Assembly (NCBI GenBank): GCA_046351595.1
Contig: JAXLYE010000003.1
Coordinates: forward strand, 1,178,001 to 1,242,000
Direction of reading: 5' to 3'
Source of the DNA: JAXLYE01 sp046351595
GTDB taxonomy: Bacteria; Myxococcota_A; Polyangia; Palsa-1104; JAEUJZ01
Length of the DNA stretch: 64,000 nt
Position numbers and translations under genes: made by a program. Below, in pieces: positions 32,388 through 41,334 of the stretch. Numbering within the stretch: the stretch's first letter is position 1; each line of letters begins with the position of its first letter. The notes beneath the pieces were generated by a model, which worked only from the letters and a program-made list of their open reading frames with translations, did not search any database and was not told the DNA's origin.

Positions 32388-33428
32388 ATGATCTTCCCGC
32401 GTGGCATTACCTTCGACGACGTGCTGCTGGTGCCCGGCTATAACGGCATCCGCTCCCGCCAGGCCGTGACGACCGAGGTGGCGCTCGGCCGCTTCACGCT
32501 CGGCATCCCGGTCCTGTCGGCGAACATGGACACCATCACCGGCTGGCAGATGGCGGCGACCATGGCCAAGCTCGGCGGCCTCGGCATCCTCCACCGCTTC
32601 ATGAGCATCGAGGCCAACGTCGCCGAGTACAAGCGCGCGCGCGAGCACGGCCAGGTCGCCGTCTCGATCGGCGTCTCGGGCGACAGCATGGACCGCGCCG
32701 AGGCGCTGATCGCGGCCGGCGCCGAGATCATCTGCGTCGACGTGGCGCACGGCCACAGCAAGATGATGAACCAGACCGTGCGCGGCCTGCGCGAGAAGTA
32801 CGGCGACAACCTGTGCATCATCGCCGGCAACGTCGCGACCTACGCCGGCGCCGACTACCTGGCCGCGGCCGGCGCCGACGTCATCAAGGTCGGCATCGGC
32901 CCGGGCTCGGTGTGCACGACGCGCATCAAGACCGGCTTCGGCGTGCCGCAGCTCACCGCGATCCTCGACTGCCGCAAGGTCGATCGGCCGATCATCGCCG
33001 ACGGCGGCATCCGCGTGCCCGGCGACGCGGTCAAGGCCCTGGCCGCGGGCGCGGCGTGCGTGATGCTCGGCGGCATGCTCTCGGGCACCGACGAGACCCC
33101 CGGCCAGACGCTCGAGCGCACCGGCGCCGACGGCAAGGTCTCCAAGATCAAGGTCTTCCGCGGCATGGCCTCGCGCGAGGCGCAGGAGGACTTCATGGGC
33201 TCGATGTCCGACTGGAAGACCGCCGAGGGCATCGCCATCGAGGTCGCGGCCAAGGGCTCGGTGGCCTCGGTGATCGGCGACGTCATGGGCGGCATCCGCT
33301 CGGGCATGACCTACTGCGGCGCCAAGGATCTGCGCGAGCTGCAGCGCAAGGCGCAGTTCGTCGAGGTCAGCCGCGCCGGCGTCGACGAGGGCCTGCCGCA
33401 CGCGCTCCTGCGTTCGACGAACCGCTGA
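32388..33428 (+). CDS. guaC: GMP reductase (IMPDH/GMPR family without CBS domains)
   Basis: Converts GMP to IMP with NADPH. The 346-residue protein has the family barrel and the active-site loop GIGPGSVCTTR (Cys176), followed by TGFGVPQL as in GuaC, DGGI, GGMLSG and YCGAKDLRELQ. IMP dehydrogenases are about 490 residues and carry CBS domains; their absence and the TGxGxPQL sequence favour GMP reductase. AAGGAA precedes the ATG by 9 bases. It starts 29 bp after greB. Confidence 0.8.
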   Translation: MIFPRGITFDDVLLVPGYNGIRSRQAVTTEVALGRFTLGIPVLSANMDTITGWQMAATMAKLGGLGILHRFMSIEANVAEYKRAREHGQVAVSIGVSGDSMDRAEALIAAGAEIICVDVAHGHSKMMNQTVRGLREKYGDNLCIIAGNVATYAGADYLAAAGADVIKVGIGPGSVCTTRIKTGFGVPQLTAILDCRKVDRPIIADGGIRVPGDAVKALAAGAACVMLGGMLSGTDETPGQTLERTGADGKVSKIKVFRGMASREAQEDFMGSMSDWKTAEGIAIEVAAKGSVASVIGDVMGGIRSGMTYCGAKDLRELQRKAQFVEVSRAGVDEGLPHALLRSTNR

Positions 33429-33453
33429 GCGCCCGCGGGCGTATGCTCCGCGC

Positions 33454-34878
33454 ATGAGCTGCTGCCACTACTTCCAGCCGAGCGACGGCGGCGACACCGC
33501 GTTCTCGGTCGACGGCTCGGCGGTGACGTTCGGGCACGGGGCGCTCGACGAGGTCGGCGATCACGCGCGCGCGCTCGGCCTGCGCCGCGTGGCGCTGTTC
33601 ACGGATCGCGCGGTCGGCGGCCTTGTGCACGTCGCCCGCGTCACCGCCTCGCTGCGTGCCGCCGGCGTCGACGTCGGCCGCTTCGACGAGGTGCGGATCG
33701 AGCCGAGCGACCGCTCGTTCCTGCACGCGGCGCGCTTCTTCCGCGACGGGCGCTTCGACGGCGCGGTGTCGGTCGGCGGCGGCTCGGTCATGGACACGTG
33801 CAAGGCGGCGCTGTTGTACGCGACGTACCCGGCGGACTTTTTGGCCTACGTCAACAAGCCGGTCGGCGGCGGCGTTCCGGTTCCGGGGCCGCTGCCGCCG
33901 CACCTCGCCTGCCCGACGACGTGCGGCACCGGCAGCGAGTGCACGGGCATCGCCATCGCGGGCCTGTTCGACAGCTCGCCGGCCCGCGCCGCCGGCTCGA
34001 GCGAGGCAAGAGGCCCGGGCCACCTCAAGGTCGGCATCGCGCACCGCAGCCTGCGCCCGACCCGCGCGCTGATCGATCCGGCGTGCGCGCTGACGCTGCC
34101 GGCCGCCGTCGTGGCCGCGAGCGGCTTCGACGTCCTGTGCCACGCCCTGGAGTCCTACACCGCGCTGCCGTACACCCAGCGCGCCCGCCCCGAGCGCGGC
34201 ACGCTGCGGCCGATGAGCCAGGGCGCAAACCCGTTCAGCGACGTCGGCAGCCTCGAGGCGCTGCGGCTGTGCGGGCGCTACTTTCTGCGCGCGGTGCGCG
34301 ACGCGCAAGACCACGAGGCGCGCGAGCAGCTGATGTACGCGGCGACGCTGGCCGGCATCGCGTTCGGCAACGCCGGCGTGCACGTGCCGCACGGCATGGC
34401 CTACTCGATCGCGGGCCTGGTCCGTGACTTCCGCATGCCCGGCTACCCCGCGCCCGACGCCCCGGATCATCAAGCGCTCGCCGATGAGCACGCGGACGAG
34501 CACGCAGCTGGCGCGCTGGTCCCGCACGGCGTGTCGGTCATCCTCGCCGCGCCCGCGGTGTTCCGCGTGACGGCCGCGGTCAGCCCCGAGCGCCACCTCA
34601 CCGCGGCGCAGGCGCTCGGCGTCGACCTGCGCGGCGTCGACACAGGCCAGGCCGGCGCGGCCGGTGGGATCGGGGCGCGGCTGGCCGCACACCTCGTATC
34701 GCTGATGCAGGCCACCTCGATCCCCAACGGCCTCGGCGCGGTCGGCTATCGCGCCGACGACGTCGAGCCGCTGACCGCGATGACGCTCTTGTCGACGCGG
34801 CTGTTGCAGAACGCGCCGTGCGCGCTCGATCGCGACGCGCTGGCCGGCCTGTTCCGCGACGCGCTCGCGTACTGGTGA
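33454..34878 (+). CDS. Iron-containing alcohol dehydrogenase, hydroxyacid-oxoacid transhydrogenase type
   Basis: The 474-residue protein belongs to the iron ADH superfamily. It shows the nucleotide motif GGGSVMDTCKA, PTTCGTGSE, and iron ligands in HALESY and HVPHGMAYS. The N-terminal CCHYF and the overall pattern resemble hydroxyacid-oxoacid transhydrogenase (ADHFE1), which couples 4-hydroxybutyrate oxidation to 2-oxoglutarate reduction. An acidic Asp/Glu/His segment (DEHADEHAAG) is inserted near residue 348. It is followed at 27 bp by a thioesterase. Confidence 0.8.
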   Translation: MSCCHYFQPSDGGDTAFSVDGSAVTFGHGALDEVGDHARALGLRRVALFTDRAVGGLVHVARVTASLRAAGVDVGRFDEVRIEPSDRSFLHAARFFRDGRFDGAVSVGGGSVMDTCKAALLYATYPADFLAYVNKPVGGGVPVPGPLPPHLACPTTCGTGSECTGIAIAGLFDSSPARAAGSSEARGPGHLKVGIAHRSLRPTRALIDPACALTLPAAVVAASGFDVLCHALESYTALPYTQRARPERGTLRPMSQGANPFSDVGSLEALRLCGRYFLRAVRDAQDHEAREQLMYAATLAGIAFGNAGVHVPHGMAYSIAGLVRDFRMPGYPAPDAPDHQALADEHADEHAAGALVPHGVSVILAAPAVFRVTAAVSPERHLTAAQALGVDLRGVDTGQAGAAGGIGARLAAHLVSLMQATSIPNGLGAVGYRADDVEPLTAMTLLSTRLLQNAPCALDRDALAGLFRDALAYW

Positions 34879-34905
34879 CGCCGCACCGCAGAGGAGCTCC
34901 GACCC

Positions 34906-35364
34906 ATGACCACGAGCCGAGCCGACGCCGACGCCGCCGAGACGCGCGACCGCTTCCCGTTCTTCCTCAAGATCCCGACGCGCTGGATGGACAACGACAT
35001 CTACGGGCACGTCAACAACGTCGTCTACTACTCGTACTTCGACACCGTCATCAACAAGTACCTCATCGACGCCGGCGGCCTGGACATCGCGGCCGGCGCG
35101 ATCATCGGCCTGGCCGTCGAGACGCACTGCCAGTTCAAGCGGCCGCTGACCTTCCCGGTGATCGTCGATGCCGGGCTGCGCGTCGGCAAGCTCGGGACCT
35201 CCAGCGTGCGCTACGAGCTCGGCCTGTTCGCCGAGGGCGAGACCGAGCTCGCGGCGAGCGGCCACTTCGTCCACGTCTTCGTCGACCGCACGAGCCGCCG
35301 CCCCACGCCCATCCCGCCCCGCATCCGCGAAGCCCTCGCGCGGCTCTGCCCGCCCCAGCCCTGA
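34906..35364 (+). CDS. Acyl-CoA thioesterase (4-hydroxybenzoyl-CoA thioesterase/YbgC-like hotdog)
   Basis: Hydrolyses acyl-CoA thioesters. The 152-residue single hotdog domain carries the active-site helix region RWMDNDIYGHVNNVVYYSYFD (D-x-D/N-x-x-G-H-V-N-N), with the catalytic Asp in W-M-D. GAGGAG lies close before the ATG. It ends 7 bp before the convergent permease gene. Confidence 0.88.
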   Translation: MTTSRADADAAETRDRFPFFLKIPTRWMDNDIYGHVNNVVYYSYFDTVINKYLIDAGGLDIAAGAIIGLAVETHCQFKRPLTFPVIVDAGLRVGKLGTSSVRYELGLFAEGETELAASGHFVHVFVDRTSRRPTPIPPRIREALARLCPPQP

Positions 35365-35371
35365 TCCCGCC

Positions 35372-36189
<818 letters not shown>

Positions 36190-36193
<4 letters not shown>

Positions 36194-36984
36194 CTCAGCA
36201 CCAGCGTCAGGATGTCGTCGGAGATCATGATGGTCAGGGCCGCCGCGACCACCGCATCGTTGACCGCGCGGCCGACGCCGACCGCGCCGCCGCGCACCGA
36301 CAGCCCGTAGTGGCAGGACGTGAGCGCGATCGCGAAGCCGAAGAACACGCCCTTGATCAGCCCGACCAACAGGTCCCACAGCTTCACGTTGTCGGCGAAG
36401 CTGGCGAAGAATGACGAGAACTCGACCCCGAGCAGCAGCTTGCCGAAGGCCATGCCGCCACCGATGGCGATGGCGTCGCCCAGCACCAGCAGGCAGAACA
36501 TCGACAGCATCATCGCCAGCACGCGCGGCGCGATCAAGAACGGCACCGGGTCGATGGCGAGCGCGCGCAGGCCGTCGACCTGGTCGGTGACGGTCATGGT
36601 CCCGAGCTCGGCGGCGTTGTTGGCGCCGACGCGCCCCGAGAACATCAGGCCGATGAGGATCGGGCCGACCTCGCGGAAGACGGCGAAGCCCGCGCCCCAG
36701 CCGAGCAGCCCGTAGGCCGAGAAGCGGCGCACGAAGATGCCCGACTGGATCACCATGATGCCCCCGGTGAACAGCGCGGTCAGCGCCACGATCGGCACCG
36801 ACACCACGCCCATCTTGTAGAGGTTGCGCAACAGCTCGCGCCGATCGAAGCGGCCGCGCACGAGCGCGAGCAGCACGAACGCCCCGAGCAGCGCCATGCC
36901 GCCGAGCTCGCGGCACAGGCCCAGCACCGCCGCGCCGAGGGTGCCGAGCACGCCGCCCAGACCGCCGCGCCGGCGCTCGCTCAC
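36190..36984 (-). CDS. mlaE: MlaE/YrbE-type ABC transporter permease (first)
   Basis: A second, divergent permease of 264 residues: FREVGPILIGLMFSGRVGANNAAELGTM, then TDQVDGLRALAIDPVPFLIAPRV and about five membrane helices. The GTG start overlaps the stop of the ATPase gene by GTGA. Two different YrbE permeases behind one ATPase recall the YrbEA/YrbEB pair of actinobacterial Mce systems rather than the single MlaE of E. coli. Confidence 0.85.
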
Positions 36985-37748
36985 AGCGGGCCCTCCAGCT
37001 CGCCGCGCACGAACTGCCGCACCCCCGGGTCGCCGTCCTCCATCGCCGCGGCCGGGCCGTCGTAGCGCAGGCGGCCGCCGTGCAGCATCAGCATGCGCGA
37101 GGCGAAGCCGCGCAGCGCCGGCACGTCGCTCGAGACGATGAGCACCGTGGCGCCGGTGAGCTCGCGCTCGCGCCGCAGCAGCTCGTAGATCTTGGCCGTG
37201 GTCACCGGGTCCAGGCCCGCGGTCGGCTCGTCGTACACGACGATCGGCGGCCGGGCGACCACGGCGCGCGCCAGCGCCACCCGCTTGCGCTGCCCGCCCG
37301 AGAGCATCGACGGCATCTTGTCGCGGTGCTCGGCCAGGCCGACGCCGCGCAGCGACTCGAGCACCCGATCGCCAAGCTCGCCCTCGTCGAGCCGCTGCCG
37401 CAACAGCCGCGCGCGCTGGCGCAGCGGGAAGGCGACGTTGTCGAACACCGTCAGCGAGTCGAACAGGGCGTTGTTCTGGAACAGCATGCCGATGCGCGAC
37501 TGCACCCGGCCCCACTCGGACGGCTTCGCGCGCGAGAGCCGGACGCCGTCGATTGTGACCTCGCCGCCGTCGGGCCGCAAAAGACCGCACAGGATCTTCA
37601 GCAGCAGGCTCTTGCCCGAGGCCCCCGGCCCGCACAGCCCGCACGTCTCGCCCGCCTGCACCTCGAGCGACACGCCATCGAGCACCGGCGGCTGGCCCGG
37701 CGTCGGGTGGAGCTTGCAGAGGTCGCTGAGCTGGATGACGGGTGCCAT
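36981..37748 (-). CDS. mlaF: Mla-type ABC transporter ATP-binding protein
   Basis: The ATPase for the two permeases that follow. The 255-residue protein has Walker A GPGASGKS (40-47), a Q-loop MLFQNNALFDSL typical of MlaF/Mkl ATPases, signature LSGGQ (149-153), and Walker B VVYDEP (E174 catalytic). The usual switch His is not obvious: the VIVSSD segment (IVSSDVPALRG) has Asp/Val where most ABC ATPases have His. The ATG at 37748 has only a weak ribosome site. First gene of a three-gene coupled operon. Confidence 0.88.
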   Translation of the reverse strand: MAPVIQLSDLCKLHPTPGQPPVLDGVSLEVQAGETCGLCGPGASGKSLLLKILCGLLRPDGGEVTIDGVRLSRAKPSEWGRVQSRIGMLFQNNALFDSLTVFDNVAFPLRQRARLLRQRLDEGELGDRVLESLRGVGLAEHRDKMPSMLSGGQRKRVALARAVVARPPIVVYDEPTAGLDPVTTAKIYELLRRERELTGATVLIVSSDVPALRGFASRMLMLHGGRLRYDGPAAAMEDGDPGVRQFVRGELEGPL

Positions 37749-37973
37749 GACAGGGATCGCGGGCGTATTCAAAGACGGGGCAAGTCCCCGCCGCCCGGCG
37801 CGGGAACCATAACAAAAACCAGTCGCCGCCTGTGCGGTCACCCACGGTCGCCCGTTGCAAAGTCGACAGCTCGGCCGATCCTGTCCGATTTCAGACACCG
37901 TGCGGTCGCGCGGCGCGCCGTCGCTGCAGTCTGGCTGCGGGGGCGCGGCCAGTGCTGGCATACTGCTTGCCGG
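37749..37973. other. Divergent promoter region, mlaF-type gene versus Cys-rich protein gene
   Basis: About 225 bp with a locally AT-richer patch (ACCATAACAAAAACC near 37807) just upstream of the transporter operon. It should contain promoters for both directions. No clear -35/-10 pair is identified. Confidence 0.35.
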
Positions 37974-38447
37974 ATGAAGACCCCGCTGCTTCGCAGCCAT
38001 GCCGAGGAGACCATGCCGCTCACGCCGCGATCGCCAAGCGCCGCCGCCGCGCCCAAAGGGCCTGCTGAACCGCCCGGGTCGCCCCTTGTGCCGACGCGGG
38101 CCGCTCGCCCGGCGCGCTGGTCCCGCATCGCCCGGCCGCTGTGCGGCGGCTGTGCGCTGCTGTTCCTGATGGGGGACGACGGCATCAGCCGCGAGGAGTA
38201 CCTGTGCGAGGCCGCGGTGCTGCACCTGGTCGGCTGCTGCCCCGACTTCCCCGCCAGCGAGCTGCACTGCGTGCAGAACGGCTGCGACGGCAACGTCATC
38301 CCCGACCTGCGCGAGGAGCGCTCGATGTGCCTGCAGAAGAAGAGCTGCGAGGACCTGATCGCCTCGGGCGCCTGTGATCGGGCGCGCTGGGAATCGGTCA
38401 ACGCCTGCAACCGCGAGCTGTGCAGCGAGAAGGTGCCGCCATGTTGA
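37974..38447 (+). CDS. Cysteine-rich protein of unknown function
   Basis: This 157-residue protein has a Pro/Ala/Arg-rich N-terminus, a short hydrophobic segment (LCGGCALLFLMG) and a C-terminal part with at least ten Cys residues in an irregular pattern (EYLCEAAVLHLVGCCPDF, HCVQNGCDG, CLQKKSCEDL, CNRELCSEKVPPC). Similar Cys patterns occur in exported myxobacterial proteins. An ATG at 38013 is an alternative start. Its end overlaps the next gene by 7 bp. Confidence 0.55.
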   Translation: MKTPLLRSHAEETMPLTPRSPSAAAAPKGPAEPPGSPLVPTRAARPARWSRIARPLCGGCALLFLMGDDGISREEYLCEAAVLHLVGCCPDFPASELHCVQNGCDGNVIPDLREERSMCLQKKSCEDLIASGACDRARWESVNACNRELCSEKVPPC

Positions 38448-39106
38448 GGTTGAGCTCCCCCCTGCTCGCCAGCTCCCCGGTGCTCGCGGGTTCCGTGGTG
38501 CTCGCCGGCATCTTGGTGCTGGGGCTGTGGGGCGCCCGGCCGGCTGCGGCCAGCCCGGCGCTGACCGTGGTCGATGCCCAAGAGGAGGCGAGCGGCGAGG
38601 GCGGGGTGCTGGCCCCGGCCATCGTCGACGTCCCGCAAAGCCCGCAGCAGCCGCGCTGGTTCAGCCGCCTCGGCCTCGGCTTCGCCTACCGCTACGCCTT
38701 CGGCGAGTCGATGTACGGCGGCGCCCTGGAGGGCGAGCTCGGCGCGCAGGACCCGCGCCTGGCCGGCGGCGTGCGCCTGCGCATCGAGGCCGGCAGCATG
38801 GACGTCGGCCTGCGCTACCAGGCCGTCTCGTTCGGCCCGTTCCTGTGGCTGCCGACCATCGCCCAGCGGCTGCGCTTCGGCTTCGGCCTCGACATCGGCG
38901 CCCTGCTCATCAACCGCCGCACCACGCCCGGCTCGTCGATGTGGACGATCCTGTTCGGCGGCCGGCTGGACGGCGCCGTGGACCTCATCCGCATCGGCGC
39001 CACCGGCGCGCTCTCGGCCCTGGCCGGCCTGAGCGGCCAGGTCCTGACCTCGGCCCCCGGCCCCTTAGCCGTCGTCACGACCATTGGCCTGAGCTACAGG
39101 CCGTAG
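38441..39106 (+). CDS. Exported beta-strand-rich protein, probable outer-membrane protein
   Basis: This 221-residue protein has a long N-terminal signal segment (VLAGSVVLAGILVLGLWGARPAAA). A mature domain of alternating strands follows: WFSRLGLGFAYRYAFG, GVRLRIEAGSMDVGLRYQAV, RLRFGFGLDIGALL and the aromatic-ending VVTTIGLSYRP. This fits a small beta-barrel. It overlaps the preceding Cys-rich gene and is probably co-translated with it. Function unknown. Confidence 0.55.
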   Translation: MLRLSSPLLASSPVLAGSVVLAGILVLGLWGARPAAASPALTVVDAQEEASGEGGVLAPAIVDVPQSPQQPRWFSRLGLGFAYRYAFGESMYGGALEGELGAQDPRLAGGVRLRIEAGSMDVGLRYQAVSFGPFLWLPTIAQRLRFGFGLDIGALLINRRTTPGSSMWTILFGGRLDGAVDLIRIGATGALSALAGLSGQVLTSAPGPLAVVTTIGLSYRP

Positions 39107-39232
39107 CGCCCGGAGCCTGCCACCTCCCGCCCCGCGAGTGGTCCGCGGCGGGGCTGGGTTCGCCAGCCACGCTGGAGTCCGTCTCACCGACGGCTGGCAC
39201 CGCACCGCGGCGCAAGCTATGAACAGCCGACC

Positions 39233-40111
39233 GTGTCGCTGTCCATCGAACACGAAGCGCCGCTGCAGCTCTGCGATCAGCACCCGGCGGTCGTCGCCAG
39301 CCTGCTCGAGCGCCTGCTCGGACAGCCGCTGCCCTCTTTTGACGAGCTGCGCATGGAGCCCGCCGACTTCACCCAGACCGTGGCCAAGGAGTACCGCGCG
39401 GATCGCGCGCTCGTCTTCCTGCGCGGTGGGCGGCCCGTGCTGGCGGTCCTCATCGAGGTCCAGCGGCGCCGCGACGAGCGCAAGCGCCTGGCCTGGCCGC
39501 TGTACACGGCGGCGCTGCTCGGCAGGGTCAGCTGCCCGACGTACCTCCTGGTCATCGCGCTCAGCGCCGCCACGGCTCGCTGGGCCCGGCAGCCCATCAC
39601 CGACTTCCAGCCCGGTTCACGCTTCGCGCCTCTCGTCGTAGAGCGCGCCAACGTCCCGCCGGTCACGTCCCTGGGCGCGGCGCAGGCCAACGTGCCGCTG
39701 GCGCTCTTGTCCGCGCTCCTGCACAGCAGCCGCGCCGGCGGCGAGTACGGCGCCTACTACGCGGTGCGCGCCCTGTTCGAGGCCTCCCCCGAGGACGAGC
39801 GCCTCGACCGAACCGTCTGGATGCTGCGGCTCCTGGGTGGCATAGTCGGCGCAGAGAAGTTCCGCAAGATCGAGAGGTTGATCATGATCGAGCCGGCTAC
39901 CCGGATCGTCCCCAAGCTGCAGATCCTCCGTGACCAGGCTCGCGCCGAGGGCGAGGCGCGGGCCCTCGTCAAGCTCATGACGGTGCGCGGCTTCCGGCTG
40001 ACCGCGACCCAGCGCCGCCGGGTCCTGTCCTGCTCGGACCCCGCCCAGATCGAGCGCTGGATCGAGCGCGCCGCGACCGCCAGCTCCGTCACCGAGGTGC
40101 TGGAGCCGTAG
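39233..40111 (+). CDS. PD-(D/E)XK nuclease-like protein of the Rpn/DUF4351-related kind
   Basis: This 292-residue protein has the pattern T-x-x-V-x-x-E-Y-R-A-D followed by V-L-A-V-L-I-E-V-Q (about residues 48-77), a candidate PD-(D/E)XK active site with D57 and the E-x-Q pair. LAWPLYTAALLGRVSCPTYLLVI follows. Related proteins are numerous in actinobacteria and myxobacteria and often multicopy; some Rpn relatives promote recombination. The C-terminal helix-rich part is a typical tail. The start is a GTG without a clear ribosome site. Confidence 0.55.
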   Translation: MSLSIEHEAPLQLCDQHPAVVASLLERLLGQPLPSFDELRMEPADFTQTVAKEYRADRALVFLRGGRPVLAVLIEVQRRRDERKRLAWPLYTAALLGRVSCPTYLLVIALSAATARWARQPITDFQPGSRFAPLVVERANVPPVTSLGAAQANVPLALLSALLHSSRAGGEYGAYYAVRALFEASPEDERLDRTVWMLRLLGGIVGAEKFRKIERLIMIEPATRIVPKLQILRDQARAEGEARALVKLMTVRGFRLTATQRRRVLSCSDPAQIERWIERAATASSVTEVLEP

Positions 40112-40146
40112 CGCCGGGGCGCCGGCCCGGTCCGGTGCCCTGTGTC

Positions 40147-40815
40147 TCAGGTCGGAGCGCCCGGGTCCGGCGCCGGCGGGTCTTCGCGGCGGGGGCGCTT
40201 GAGGTCGCGGAAGTAGCTGCGGACGCGGGCGCGGTCGCCGGGGAACAGGGCCAGCAGGGCGCCCTCGGTGCGCTGCATGACCCGCACCAGGTTGGCGCGC
40301 GCCAGGCGCTCGCTCTGGAACGCCTGCTCGGCCTTGGCCTCGGCCGCTTCCCACTCCTCTTCGGCCTGGGCGGCCTTGCGCGCGAGCTCCGCCAGGTCCT
40401 TCTTATACTGCCGGGCCAGCTCGGGGTGCTCGATCTCCAGCGCCTTGAGCATGCCCTCGACCGCGCGCTCCTGCTCCTTGCCGGCGAGCTGGATCAGGCC
40501 GGACAGCCCGCTCGGGTAGACGCGGCGGTAGCCCTCGGCCTTGCGGTTCTTCTTCGTCCGCTTCAGGACGTCGAGCTCGCACTCGCGCTGCAGGTCGTCG
40601 TGGACGTACTCGGCGCGCTCCAGGTGCGCCGCCTTCTCGATCTCGGCCTCCTCGGCGCCGCGCGTCGCCTGATCCGCGACCTTGAGCCCGTCGATGCCCT
40701 GCCGCACCGGCTTGCCCAGGTGCTCGGTCTCGGGGTCGCTGATCAGCGCCGCCCACAAAAACAGGCCGTCTTTGATCAGCCCCTCCGAACCAGTCTGCTC
40801 ATCCCGAATTCCCAT
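40147..40815 (-). CDS. Coiled-coil protein of unknown function
   Basis: This 222-residue, highly charged protein has a long helical, probably coiled-coil C-terminal half (ELARKAAQAEEEWEAAEAKAEQAF) and ends in a Pro-rich tail. The N-terminal half includes RVYPSGLSGLIQLAGKEQ. No membrane segment or known motif is seen. It is divergent from the cytochrome gene across the 42-bp repeat array. The family is not recognised. Confidence 0.6.
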   Translation of the reverse strand: MGIRDEQTGSEGLIKDGLFLWAALISDPETEHLGKPVRQGIDGLKVADQATRGAEEAEIEKAAHLERAEYVHDDLQRECELDVLKRTKKNRKAEGYRRVYPSGLSGLIQLAGKEQERAVEGMLKALEIEHPELARQYKKDLAELARKAAQAEEEWEAAEAKAEQAFQSERLARANLVRVMQRTEGALLALFPGDRARVRSYFRDLKRPRREDPPAPDPGAPT

Positions 40816-41334
40816 GATGGCTCCCGAAAAATGGTTGAAGACCGGACACTTCTACCATAAGCCGGCACAAAGCGGGCGCGCTGCCAGCCGCCCCACCGGG
40901 TCCAAGGCGCTTGGAGACCGCAAAATCGGTCGCGAGAGCCCTTCGGACCGGTTTTGCGATCGAGAAATCGAGCGGGAGGGCGCTGCCGCGCGATTTTGCG
41001 ATCGAGAAATCGAGCGGGAGGGCGCCGCCGCGCGATTTTGTGATCGAGAAATCGCGCGGAGGAGCGCCGCCGCCCGGTTTTGCGATCGAGAAATCGAGCG
41101 GAGGAGCGCCGCCGCCCGGTTTCTTGCGCGCAAAACCCGCAGCGACCCGGATCCCGGCGGTTTCGCGCGCCAAGCGGCCTTCCGGCTGCCCGCGGGGCGG
41201 GCCGGGCCCCCTGGCCGGCCGGCTCGCCGCGCGCGGACCCGGGCTCGGCGCCGCGGTGCGTTCGGCCGGCGGCTGTGTTACGAGCTTGCGGCATGCCCGC
41301 TGCCCCCGCCTTCCGCCCGCCGTGGTCCTGTCCG
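40816..41334. other. Long intergenic region with a 42-bp repeat array
   Basis: This 519-bp divergent gap contains the tandem array at 40949-41137. Left of it is a degenerate extra unit near 40915-40945, and right of it a GC-rich stretch without support for a gene. Because 42 is a multiple of three, several frames stay open through the array, but none has a start site or homology. Confidence 0.6.
40949..41137. repeat. 42-bp tandem repeat with near-palindromic core, four and a half copies
   Basis: Units start at 40949, 40991, 41033 and 41075, with a decayed fifth at 41117; the period is exactly 42 bp. Each full unit holds a near-palindrome, for example GATTTTGCGATCGAGAAATC in copy 2 (GATTT and AAATC arms around CGATCG). 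The third copy has TGTGATCG instead. Differences between copies cluster in the GC-rich spacer and the first base of the arm, while the CGATCG-centred core is best kept. It lies between divergent genes. Confidence 0.85.

Noticed and set aside
32388..33428. Assignment as IMP dehydrogenase
   Set aside because: The protein lacks CBS domains, is only 346 residues long and has the TGxGxPQL sequence after the catalytic Cys, which fit GMP reductase better.
40949..41137. Possible CRISPR array
   Set aside because: Units are contiguous 42-bp tandem copies with no unique spacers, and no cas genes are nearby.
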